A stretch of 64,000 nt of DNA from Nematostella vectensis (taxonomy: Eukaryota > Cnidaria > Anthozoa > Actiniaria > Edwardsiidae), in contig NC_064037.1 of the NCBI RefSeq assembly GCF_932526225.1, forward strand, positions 18,142,471 to 18,206,470, written 5' to 3'. The notes under the pieces are model-generated. The model ran no database searches. It was given only the letters and a program-made list of their open reading frames with translations, and was not told the origin of the DNA. The stretch's first letter is position 1. Each line of letters begins with the position of its first letter. A program made the translations under genes and the position numbers. Below are positions 54,976 to 64,000 of the stretch, piece by piece.

Positions 54976-57480
54976 ATGGCCACGGGTTTCACATTGGATC
55001 CGCCGGTCCCACTAGCAATACATGACGCTACGATAGCAGAGAAATGGAAACGGTTTAAGCTGGCTTGGGACAACTACTCCCTTGCGACAGGGCTCAACTC
55101 CAAACCAGAAGATGTGCAAGTAGCGACTTTCCTCACAATCATCAGAGAGGAAGCTAGAGACGTATTTTCAACCTTTTCTTGACAGGACGGGTAATAGCAA
55201 AGTTTGCGGAGTACTGTGAGCCGCGGAAAAACGTACCGTTCGAACGCTACCGCTTTAACAAGCTAGTACAAGAAGCGGGCGAGACTAATGATCAATATCG
55301 TACGGCTCTGAGAAAACTTGCCGAGGGATGTCAGTTTGCAAACATTACACCGGATGAGATATTGCGTGACAGATTTTTGTTTGGCGTGCGCGATAATAAG
55401 GTGCGCGAGCGTTTGTTAAGAGAAACAAACCTCACCCTCAAGAAAACAGACGAAATATGCAGAGCATCAGAAAGCTCGACGGCACAGATGAAAGGAGTTG
55501 GTCAAGCCGATACCATTAGCGCTGTGGTTTTTAATAAGAAAAGCCAACGCCATCAAGTCTGCCAGCAGGACCGCGTGCGGCAACTGTGGCCGAACACACG
55601 AGAGTGGCGACTGCCCGGCCCGTGGGAAAACGTGCAATGTGTGTGGAAAAGTTATAAGCAAACGTATGTGATAAGCAACGTGTCAGCCGTCACCCTTGAC
55701 GACTCCCAACTTGTCACGCTACGGCTTGAATCAGGAAACAGCTTGCATTTCCAAGCGGACACAGGTGCTCAGTGCAATGTGGTCCCGCTGAGCCTGTACA
55801 AGAAAGCGACGAATGACATTGTACTAAGAAATGTAAAATCTACCAAGTCCACTATTTCCGCCAATGGAGGATCCAAACTTGCTTTAATAGGCCAAGTGAT
55901 TATACCGGTGTGGAGAGACACCAAGAAGTTTAAGTTGGACTGCAAGTTGGTCGACAAAAATGATAGTCGTCCCATTCTAGGAAGAAAGGCCTGTTTAGGA
56001 TTGAACATTATACAGTACATGGATAATGGCGCCATCAACAAACCGATCATCGGCAACTCCACGGTTTATGCTGTACATTCCTCGGCAATCGTGACTATCG
56101 ACAATATCGTTCAACAATTCCCAAATGTATTTGCAGATGAGGTCGGACTACTGGACGGCGAGTACCACATAAAGCTTGACGGTACAGTGAGTCCTGTTCA
56201 GCATGCACCACGACGGGTCCCAGTAGCTCTGAGGGATCAACTGAAGGCCGAACTCGACAAAATTGTGGAGCAGGAAATAATTGCACCGGTAACTGCACCC
56301 ACACTTTGGGTGAGTACACTGGTGGTGGTTCCCAAGAAGAACGGCAAGCTTCGGTTGTGTCTTGACCCGAAAGATCTCAACAAGGCTACCATGAGGGAGC
56401 ACTACCCACTACCCACTATTAAAGATGTTGCGACACGACTCCATGGAGCGAAGGTGTTCACAAAGCTAGACGTCCGGAGCGGTTTCTGGCACATCAATCT
56501 CGATAACTTAACATCTTATCTAACCAACGTTCAACACTCCATTCGGGCGTTTCCGTTGGAGGCGAATGCCTTTTGGAATACGCTCAGCTCCTGAGGTGTT
56601 CCAGAGAAGAATGCAGAGGTCATAGAAAGAATGCCACAAGTGGAAGTTATCGCAGACGACTTTGTTGTGGTCGGAAAAGGGGGGACGCTCGAGGAGGCCA
56701 ACAGAGACCACGACAAGCACCTGATGGCTTTCCTCCACCTGTGTGAAGAGAAGGGGCTGAAGCTCAACACAGACAAGCTGAAGCTCAGACAAACAGAGGT
56801 ATCCTTTATCGGCCACGTAGCGACGGGAGATGGTCTTAAGGTTGACCCGGCTAAAGTAAAAGCAATTCAAGAAATGCCGGCACCAACCGACAAGGCAGGG
56901 GTACAACGCCTGTAAGGGTTTGCCCAATACCTAAGCAAGTTCCTCCCTAACCTGTCTGACACCACCAGACACCTCCGGGAGCTAACACAGCAAGAGGTCG
57001 CGTGGAGCTGGGACGAGCCGCAACAAAAGTCCTTAGATGCCCTCAAAGACGCAGTTACAAACACACCAATACTATGCTACTTCAACGTGAAATAGTGTGT
57101 CACACTACAGTGTGACGCATCCCAGTTTGGGCTTGGTGCCGCTCTTCTACAGAATTGCCAACCGGTTGCTTACGCCTCTCGGGCACTCACCCCAGCGGAG
57201 ACTCAGTATGCCCAAATAGAGAAGGAGCTATTGGCAATAGTATTTGCATTCGAGCGTTTCAATACGTACATTTACGAGCTGGATGGGCTCATGGTAGAAA
57301 GCGATCACAAGCCGGTGGAGGCAATCTTCGTGAAGCCCCTACACTCTGCCCCCCAGCGACTGCAAAGAATGCTGCTTAGGCTTCAAAGATACAGCCTCAC
57401 CATAAGGTACAAGAAGGGCAAGGAGATGTTCCTCGCGGACACTCTCAGCCGTGCACCCTTACCTGAGGTGAATACATGTG
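54976..57480 (+). pseudogene. gypsy-2 Gag-Pol without integrase
   Basis: The start at 54976 reads MATGFTLDPPVPLAIHD, then WKRFKLAWDNYSLATGL; a stop at 55180 breaks the frame before gag resumes (FERYRFNKLVQEAGETNDQY). The zinc knuckle CGNCGRTHESGDC near 55585 is in another frame. Protease has DTGAQCNVVPL near 55758. RT has ILGRKACLGLN upstream, LWVSTLVVVPKKNGKLRLCL, FTKLDVRSGFWHI, and after a frame break VIADDFVVVG (Ile-Ala-Asp-Asp instead of YxDD). RNase H shows CDASQFGLGAALL, YAQIEKELLAIVFAFERF and SDHKPVEAIF. Sequence similarity ends around 57480-57590, so integrase and 3' LTR are missing. Multiple stops make it dead. Confidence 0.9.
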
Positions 57481-57593
57481 ATTTCGTGCACGTCGCCGAA
57501 GGGGAGGTGGGCGGGTCGAAACTTTTGCATGACTTACCGAGCTTCGATGATACGTTAAAAGCCTCGAGACTTTTAGATAAATTTCTTAAATAG

Positions 57594-57905
57594 GCCCATA
57601 CTCGCCAAATATCTACATACCATACCCCGGAATGTCTCTAGGGAGTTTGGTGTAAACTCACTCACGCACGGTTGTGTTTCGCGACATATCCTCTAATGAA
57701 AATAGTGAATCATTTTCACTCAAGAATATGCCGCTTACTGACTCCGCGTGAGTTAAGTTATGGGAATCGAATTTGGCTCCGGCATTAACCCTGTCCTCTT
57801 ACCCCATGCGTAACGAGACTAAACTATCACAATAAATGACACCGGGAATATTCGACGGCTTTATTATCTTCCTCCCAAAACTCAGAAAAAACGGCATACA
57901 TTCAG
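57594..57905. other. Junction between gypsy-2 and the tyrosine-recombinase element
   Basis: No gene is seen. It presumably holds the 3' untranslated region or a terminal repeat of the minus-strand Ngaro/DIRS-like element. I could not find a matching terminal repeat near 62.9-63.2 kb. Confidence 0.4.
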
Positions 57906-59248
57906 CTAAGGAAAAGCGAGAGATAAATTACCCAACCTGTTGTTTGTGGTAAAATCGGCTGCCAAAGAAAGAGCCGGAGTCTCCCCTGTAGCGTTTGGGA
58001 CAGAACTTTCAGCTAGTGCATCTGCCACCCGCTCGGCGTTCATAACCTTCCCCGTCTGCGAATAATAATCCGCTGTAGAAGTAGACTTCCAGCCGACGTG
58101 TCTTGCCACATCTTCCGTAGACACCCCAAGAAGTGAGAGAGTGATGGAGCACCCGCTTCTAAAACCGTGCATCGTCTCCCCTTCTAGGATGTCCGCTTTA
58201 CCCAGGTGTAGTTTAAGCCTGTTCGCGATAGTAGAACCTACAAAGGGGTTGTCTGAAACCTTGGTTGCACCATCGGTTGCCCTAAATATGTAACCTTCCC
58301 TCAGGTTAATTTTCATTATATCACATAGCTTGATATATAGACGAAGGTTCGCTACCGGGCAGGCTACGGGGTCTAGGCATATTTCTTAATCGGAAAAACG
58401 TTAGTATCCCCTCCGCCCCGTAACGTCTTACCGTATGTATGCCGGAACCAGATGGTTTCCCCATCTTTGGAAGCAAGCGCTTCCTTGGTTAAAACCCTCC
58501 CTAGGCCCGAAGCTCGATCGCCGGCAAAGAAATCCAAACAGAAAAACGCCAAATCCCTAGCGTGAATATGTCGTTGGATAGAGGTGGCTTTTTCGACAAA
58601 AACCAAGTTCCGAAGGAAGCGGCAAAGCTTGGCTAGCTTATCAAAGAAAATTGGCGTGGCCTGCTTCGGACTTACGTGAGCCATCGCCTGCTCTTCTCGG
58701 ATAGATGTAAGATAACCCTTTGCTGACCGGTGTGACGAGGGATTGCCAATGTTTAGCATTTCATTCCACTCGCCTTTCCTCCCCGCTTCCGCAAAAATTG
58801 CCCGCAACTTGCCAATAATACTGTCGACCGTCCCTGCAGCTAGCCTAGACGGACACCTACACCGTGCCGAACCCGCGGAACCATACTTTGTACATGTTGG
58901 CTTATGAATCTTCGTGCGTCCCCCTTCATCCTTCCAGACCAGAAACCGATTAATATCTCGGGGGGACGCCGACATAAGGTTTTTAGGTGGCGTCAAAGAG
59001 TCTAAAAACCTTTTCAGCTCCTTAAGTAAGCTTGACGTTCGCTTCTGATATGGCTTATTATTCCTAGAGGATGTAAGGGATTCTAACCGCCGGTCCAAAA
59101 AAGGAAGGTCGATATTTATCTTCTTTTGGGTGTCGGCCTTATCTTTCTCCCGGCGCTGAAATCCACATCTCTGGCAAAACGAGAATGTGTGATCATTTGC
59201 ATACCCACACTCCGGACATCCTACCGCGGGAACCCATGCCCTTACCAC
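57906..59248 (-). pseudogene. Tyrosine recombinase of the Ngaro/DIRS-like element, one frameshift
   Basis: The N-terminus has a four-cysteine zinc ribbon (CPECGYANDHTFSFCQRC). An N-terminal DNA-binding region follows (YQKRTSSLLKELKRFLDSL, then a Cys cluster CTKYGSAGSARCRC). The catalytic half reads IHARDLAFFCLDFFAGDRAS (first Arg), GETIWFRHTYGKTLRGG, then after a frame change at about 58380 CPVANLRLYIKLCD, ETMHGFRSGCSITL (His-x-x-Arg), DVARHVGWKS (His/Trp) and YYSQTG (tyrosine nucleophile). All R-H-R-H-Y residues are present. The enzyme would join circular element DNA to the genome without a staggered-cut target duplication. Only one frameshift separates the halves. Confidence 0.85.
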
Positions 59249-59371
59249 TTCGGGAAGGTCCTAAACAGAAAATAAAAGGCGGGAAAAGAAGGGGTGAATT
59301 AATTAAAATAAACAACATAATTCGTTTCAAGCTACTGAAAGTATTTAATGCAAAAGTATTGCCCCCTGTAG

Positions 59372-60360
59372 CTACATAACATAACCCAGATTGTCCATAT
59401 ACATCAGTCTAATACAGCTCGTCGTACCAACAAAGTCACTTCTCTTGAGCGATAACCCTGAAAACCCAAAGGTCCCATTGAAGGGCGCGCGGCTGCCACG
59501 GAGCCGCTCCTGATTTAGCCACGGAGCCGCTCCTGATTTAGCGGGGAACAGTAGCGAAGATAACGAGCCCCGACTGCCCAGCTTGAAAGACGCCGCCGCT
59601 CTCCGCTTTAAAACAGACCACCAATACTTCCTCGGGGTAATGTCCGGCACCACAATAGAGAACGGACAAGCTCGCTTAGAGAGATGCCCAAGCAACGGGC
59701 CCATGAGAATGAAGGGTGGGAAGACATACGCGTTTTCCTCGGGCAACAGAGAATGCGCAAAAACGTTCGTGCTCTCCGCTTGAACGCAGGGGAGCTGGGA
59801 GAAAAACCGCAACGGGCGGCCGGCGTGATCGTGCATCACGTTAGACGGTAACGCCATCAGGTCAATAGAGTGCGGGCCGAATGCGATATCAATGCTTCTC
59901 CATGTCTGCGCACTTAAAGTGCAGTCGAGATCGGATAATACGCGCGATGGGGAATCGGCAGGGTTGTTGCGAGAAGGAACAAAGTACAGGACCAGTGCCA
60001 GGTTCTTGGCGAACGTAAACGCGAATAAGCGCTTTATAATACTCGATATTTCCGCCGACTTCGAGACTTGCCTCTGCCACGCGCCTAGTAGCACCTTGTT
60101 ATCCGTATAGACGACTCTAACATTTGTGTAGTGACAAAGCAGATTTTCCAGCGTGAACAACAAAGCCAGAGCTTCCTTCTCGGCAATAGGTTGCTGCCAC
60201 TCGGCCTCGTTCCAGTACCCCCTTGTCTGGATATCAGCCTGCGATGGCTAGGACAAACACCCGCCCCACCATGTATTAGACGCATCAGAATACAAAACGA
60301 CGCCCAGGTAAAATCCGGTTTCCAGGGTAGACAACCTTCCCATGTGTCAAGAAAACGCCA
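59372..60360 (-). pseudogene. RNase H region of the Ngaro/DIRS-like element
   Basis: On the minus strand, after YSDASNTWWGG near 60280 (first catalytic Asp), comes AEKEALALLFTLENLL, then VVYTDNKVLLGAWQRQVSKS (Asp), SRNNPADSPSRVLSDLD, a methylase-like or linker stretch (SIDLMALPSN, PLRFFSQLPC) and NVFAHSLLPEENAYVFPPF. This is the standard order for RNase H and its C-terminal extension in DIRS-type elements. The first part and the 263-codon open frame (60163-59372) are in different frames. Confidence 0.8.
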
Positions 60361-60546
60361 ATAAGAAATCTCCTGCCTGAGCGGATATTTTGAAAGCCGC
60401 GGAACGATGAGCGCTTACCATTGCTAGAAATACTATGTTCGTATATAGCTTTGCCGCTGGCACGAGCAAAGAAAAAGACGTCGTTTTTCCTGCGAACTTC
60501 TGTAGGTTCTTGAGAGACACTGACTTCTTGCTTAGGATCTCTTCCC

Positions 60547-61407
60547 TTAGGGTCGCGAATTTGTCCTTTTTATCTTGTGGTAGGATAAACGCTTGCCGTT
60601 GCGAGTCACATGTAGCCCAAGGAGCGCACCTTTGTCTGGGGTTCTAATACACTCTTCTTTAAGCCGATGAAGTAGCCCAGGTCTAAAAGCACAGAGCAAG
60701 TGATGAACGCCGCCATCTCTGCCAGCTCCAGGTTGGAGAAATAAAGTGGCGCATGCACCACCGGGAGTCGCAATTGCCCTATATGTCGGTCGTCGATATA
60801 CTGTGAGCACGGTACTCCCAGGGTGTGGTGCGTTGCGGCCATACCCACTGTGTTGTATACAAACGCGCTGGCCTTTCAACCAAAGGGGATCGTAGCGTAA
60901 GTGAAATACCCCCCCTTGCCACTCAAGGCCAAAATACGTGGAGCTGCCTGGGGTGAGACGAATGTGATCGTACCCATTCTTATCGTCACATGTAGACTGG
61001 TAGTGTTCGGGTTCCACGTATTTAGGCAAATCCGTGAGGTAATCAAGGGTGAAGGGAGAGTCTTTTATCCACAAATTTAGAAATCTTTCGTCATGGCACA
61101 TGCGCGGCTTGGACGCTTCGATGGTAATGGGCAGCACCAAGTGAGGCGGATCGACCTTTCCCACCTGCCCAATGACGTTCAACGAACGATTTCTGACCCT
61201 CTCCTTTATGGTAGAGGTAATAAAAGCCTCAAAACCAGCACAGGAATTGGAATTGGGGAATATCATACGTGGTGGGAGCACACTATTACACTTGTTCCCT
61301 TGGAAAACTCCCTTATATGGGGTGAAATAATAAAAAATGTTGACCCCCTGTTCTATAATCGGCAAAACAAACTCTCTGAGTGTATTTCTCGCCAATGGGC
61401 CAAACAA
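60547..61407 (-). pseudogene. Reverse transcriptase of the Ngaro/DIRS-like element
   Basis: Motifs in order: VLPITIEASKPRMCHDERFL, NLWIKDSPFTLDYLTDLPKY, STCDDKNGYDHIRLTPGS, TYFGLEWQGGVFHLRYD. Then, in a shifted frame (60848-60606), GMAATHHTLGVPCSQYIDDR carries the catalytic YIDD. LELAEMAAFITCSVLLDLGY and GLKKSVLEP follow, and a return to the first frame gives LGLHVTRNGKRLSYH. Two compensating frame changes lie at about 60880 and 60610. Apart from these, the domain is complete. Confidence 0.83.
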
Positions 61408-61989
61408 GAGCGCAAATTTCTCGCAACGAAATTGTCAGGCCTTCGGAACATGAGCATTTCCGGGGATTCGTATGCCAAACCTTGCGCTACCATTCCAACC
61501 GACAACAGTGGTCCGACCCAGGTAGGGGGGTTCCCATCCTTTCCACACCACTGGGCTGGCTCCAGCACAGAATGCCTTCGGAGATTACAACAAAACTCCG
61601 TGAAACTCTACGAAAGAAAGTAAGGAACAAAATATATGAGCGAACTGTGTGCTAATTCCAAAACCCTGTGTGAAGAGTACAGAGGGAGGGACCCCACTAA
61701 CTAAGCCGAACCAAAAAGTTGTCCGAAGACGAACTATCGGGCGTTATTTAGTTTACCCGTCTGGTTGGCAAAAAATTTGTGTATGACCAAAAATTATAAA
61801 AACCCTAATATAAAGTGGCCTAAACTTGACCATAAAACCAAAAGAGGTGTAGGGACTAAACCTGCTACGCCAAAATAGACACGCCCCCGGCTTATTACTA
61901 ATAACCCCTGGACGCACATGCATTAACACACGCAGAGGCAACACAAATATTGTAATCAGCGTATTTATTATATGACCATAGATCTAACA

Positions 61990-62520
61990 TCTAGGCACAG
62001 CTAGCGCCTCTGCTGCTGGCGACCCGTGGGGAAACGGCGCGGCACGTTATACGGACGCGGGCGATTAGCACATCGAGAGGAGATATGGCCCCTAAGGCCA
62101 CTTGCAAAACACACCATATTGGCAAACCTCTGATATTGAGTCGCTGGGCGGCCATAACCCCTAGCGGGCTCACCTTGCTCTTCCTTGTCATTTACATGCT
62201 TATCAAGTCCGGTATGCGCGAATGTTCTTTATCCGCTAACATAGCAACAAAGTACGACTAAAAGTCTTTAACTGTGCCCGGAAGCTTTTCCCTTAAATGA
62301 CTGCGATTGCGTCGTAACTGGCTGCCTTCACGTCATTCTGTAGCCTTAACGCCTCATATTTATCAAAATCCTCCACCCGCCGGAATCCATAATTCGTAAT
62401 CTTGGCGCTGATGGAGCGCACGTCCTGCCCGTTAGCGGAGGCGTCATCTAGAGCTTGAATTCTGGCACGCAATGCCAGGAGATCCTCCGAGAATAAAAAG
62501 GAAAAAGAGTCGGGAATGAA
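61990..62520 (-). pseudogene. Gag of the Ngaro/DIRS-like element
   Basis: The minus strand reads EDLLALRARIQALDDASANG, QDVRSISAKITNYGFRRVED, FDKYEALRLQNDVKAASYDA, a stop at about 62296, then (shifted) LPGTVKDF-SYFVAMLADKE and PDLISM. The C-terminal tail contains CFASGLRGHISSRC, which is a CCHC knuckle with its second Cys replaced by Ser, then an Arg-rich end (RPRPYNVPRRFPTGRQQQRR). The order of helical core, knuckle and basic tail is as in gag proteins of DIRS-type elements. Confidence 0.7.
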
Positions 62521-62551
62521 ACTTTTTGTAAAAAAATAAATCTTACTGCTA

Positions 62552-62919
62552 GCTCAGGCCCTCAATGTTATCCGAGCAAACAAAACCCCAGCTCAGGCCC
62601 TCAATGTTATCTGAGCGGCTCAGGTACCTAATGTTACCATGAGCAAATGAAATACCCCCTGCTAGCTCGGGCCCTCAATGTTATCCGAGCAAACAAAACC
62701 CCAGCTCGGGCCCTCAATGTTATGAGCAGTAACCACCCCAACTCGGGCCCTAAATGTTATCCGAACAAACAAAACACCCTGTTTAGGCCCTCAATGTTAT
62801 CTGAGCACCCAACCTTGCTCGGGCCCTCAATGTTATCCGAGCAAAAAAGACACCAAGCTCAGGCCCTAAATGTTATCTGAGCATAAACCCCCTACTCGGG
62901 CCCTAAATGTTACCCGAGC
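62552..62919. repeat. Array of ten short hairpin repeats
   Basis: Ten copies of GCTCRGGCCCTCAATGTTAT followed by CYGAGC, spaced irregularly by 4-20 bp. Each copy is a 6-8-bp stem with a roughly 14-nt loop. Two stem versions occur: GCTCAG with CTGAGC, and GCTCGG with CCGAGC, so both halves change together (A-T and G-C). One copy is A-C mismatched, two are degenerate and one is truncated. It lies just upstream of gag in the element's direction. Open frames across it are artefacts. Confidence 0.85.
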
Positions 62920-62929
62920 GGGAAATAAT

Positions 62930-63290
62930 AACTTAAAAGAAAATTATAACGTGATAACCCAAAAGAAACACTAAACGAATAAATATACCGTGAAATACGG
63001 TGTACAAAAACAAAAGACGAACGAAATAAAATGCGAACCTATAAGCCTAATAAATACAAATGAACTCTAAAGAACCATACTAGTGAACGCCCGGAACATA
63101 AACTGATGGCTTACGAAAGTAAACGCGAAGCGAAACCCAATTGTAGAAGGAGGCAGAACTACATATAATACCATAAACCTTAGTAGTAAGTGTAGTCTGC
63201 ATATAGGGTGGATTCCAGTCCCCCGGCCGCGCGGTCGTGGCGCGTTCTGATTGGTTGTTGAAAATGGCGTGCTGTGATAGGTCGTATTTG
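62930..63290. other. Non-coding spacer
   Basis: AT-rich, A-heavy on the plus strand up to about 63110, then GC-richer at 63200 where the promoter-like region begins. No gene. Confidence 0.45.
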
Positions 63291-63450
63291 ATAGGGCGGA
63301 AGTGACGTCACAGGTTGACTTTGGACTTGGGCCCTTGACCTTTGGACTTTAGGGGAAGGGGTGGTGATTGGTGGGATTTGATAGGGCGGAAGTGACGTCA
63401 TAGGTGAGGGTATTATTATGGGATACCTTAAAAAGAATATATAAGATGGA
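63240..63450 (+). promoter_or_regulatory. Promoter-like region: CCAAT, two CRE sites, TATA
   Basis: Two TGACGTCA sites (63303-63310 and 63393-63400) lie in a 27-bp phrase repeated about 90 bp apart (GATAGGGCGGAAGTGACGTC). ATTGG (inverted CCAAT) precedes each site (about 63250 and 63366). TATATAAG follows at 63438-63445. Spacing of CRE and TATA fits a CREB/ATF-responsive RNA polymerase II promoter pointing right. The presence of the sites is observed; function is inferred. Confidence 0.6.
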
Positions 63451-63510
63451 AATTTTGAAGCGAAGAACATTGCTGCTTTGTTTGTTGATGATGAAGTGTT
63501 CTTGTAACGT

Positions 63511-64000
63511 AGAGGTAAAAAAGTAGGGTCTGCCTTAAAGTGCGGTACTCCTGTGGATTTTTCAAAAGGTCAGATAGGGTATGGCTTTTATTTCAATCAA
63601 GAAGAGGCTGAGGCAGTGAGAGAGGCTGTCGAGGAGGGAGTTAACGTCACCAATTCTGAGCCGCGGTCAGTTTTCCAACGGTCGCGTGTATTTTGCGTGT
63701 GACGTGAGACCTCCAAACAAGAAATGCGACCGGTTCGTGTGGGCGGAGCCTCCGAAGGAAGCAAAGAAGACGAAGGCAGTGCCACTATGGACACCACCCT
63801 CCAAGAAGAAGAAGGGCAAAGGCAAGAAGCTCCCTACAACTTGTGATAGACTTGGGCTTGCTGTGCAAGGCCATTGGAAATCTTACATTCAAGGTTTGTT
63901 GGACTGTCTATCCCCCGTGGATATTTTGAAGATGCTCCAGAAGGGGGAGTTGCCAGGCTTGTTGCGGGGAAGAGAGGAACAAGTTTGGGGTGTGACCAGA
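63511..64000 (+). pseudogene. GRF-type zinc-finger gene, frameshifted, runs off the window
   Basis: The first part reads KKVGSALKCGTPVDFSKGQ, IGYGFYFNQEEAEAVREAVE and GVNVTNSE. At about 63660 the frame shifts by one. The reading then continues FSNGRVYFACDVRPPNKKCD, RFVWAEPPKEAKKTKAVPLW, a Lys/Gly-rich stretch (PSKKKKGKGKKLPTT), and LGLAVQGHWKSYIQGLLDCL to the window end without a stop. GR-x-Y/F-x-C, then C-x2-F-x-W-A-E/D is the zf-GRF signature, a DNA-binding finger found in NEIL3, topoisomerase 3-alpha, APE2 and several mobile elements. The start codon is unclear; an ATG at 63446 leads to a short frame that stops. Whether host or mobile is unresolved. Confidence 0.55.

Larger units (their letters stand above)
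57594..62930 (-). mobile_element. Ngaro/DIRS-like tyrosine-recombinase retroelement
   Basis: Minus-strand gene order is: hairpin array, gag (62520-61990), RT (61407-60547), RNase H (about 60360-59372), then tyrosine recombinase (59248-57906). RT plus RNase H plus a tyrosine recombinase in place of a DDE integrase defines the DIRS order; recombinase last fits DIRS and Ngaro. There are no LTRs or DDE core. The reading frames are interrupted by only a handful of shifts, so it is less decayed than most neighbours. Outer limits are inferred because terminal repeats were not resolved. Confidence 0.8.

Noticed and set aside
61093-61655. Plus-strand open frames of 176 and 91 codons
   Set aside because: They are antisense to the RT of the tyrosine-recombinase element.

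Overview
The window looks like invertebrate animal DNA, most likely from a cnidarian and probably an anthozoan. This is inferred from the mix of Ty3/gypsy, BEL/Pao, DIRS/Ngaro-like and LINE retroelements, many TA/TTAA-flanked MITEs, splice-like boundaries around short exons, AT-rich spacers, and no bacterial-style gene packing. No complete, clearly functional host gene is visible. Almost everything recognisable is a mobile element, a relic of one, or a tandem repeat.

Layout. At 1-6.5 kb a Ty3/gypsy element has two identical 123-bp LTRs and a 5-bp target duplication. Its RNase H region is split by an inverted copy of the element's own 3' end. A 20-bp minisatellite follows. At 6.5-18 kb there is a 2.5-kb TTAA/TIR element, a decayed multi-zinc-finger-like gene (10.55-13.05 kb) broken by a MITE, a 2.1-kb TA/TIR element with a second MITE nested inside, and a TTAA-flanked repeat that recurs at 51.4 kb. 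At 19.3-21.3 kb lies a 47-bp satellite with a 16-monomer higher-order repeat. At 22-26 kb are a DIRS-like gag/RT relic, a 0.5-kb direct duplication, a PIF1-type helicase relic and a MITE.

At 29-39 kb a BEL/Pao integrase relic is split by a LINE insertion carrying a 13-bp target duplication and a 5' foldback. Next to it is an almost complete but internally deleted BEL/Pao element with roughly 98% identical LTRs, lacking protease and most of RT. At 39.7-44.6 kb the minus strand carries decayed exons of unrecognised genes (a RING-like module, a coiled-coil exon, a third fragment) with a LINE inserted among them. At 45-51 kb are a LINE fragment, an 18-bp minisatellite inside an inverted repeat, another LINE fragment, and a BEL/Pao gag-protease-RT relic. 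At 54.5-57.5 kb is a second gypsy element without integrase. At 57.9-62.9 kb is a minus-strand Ngaro/DIRS-like element encoding gag, RT, RNase H and a tyrosine recombinase, with an array of ten short hairpins upstream of gag. The last 0.7 kb holds a promoter-like region (two CRE sites, CCAAT boxes, TATA) ahead of a frameshifted, edge-truncated gene with a GRF-type zinc finger.

The elements document a history of nested insertion. The gypsy-1 and BEL-2 elements look youngest, from LTR identity; the DIRS, PIF1 and unknown-gene relics look oldest. The strongest leads are the covarying hairpin array of the tyrosine-recombinase element, the self-derived inverted insert in gypsy-1, the foldback junctions in the LINE/BEL region, the satellite's higher-order structure, and the GRF gene at the right edge.
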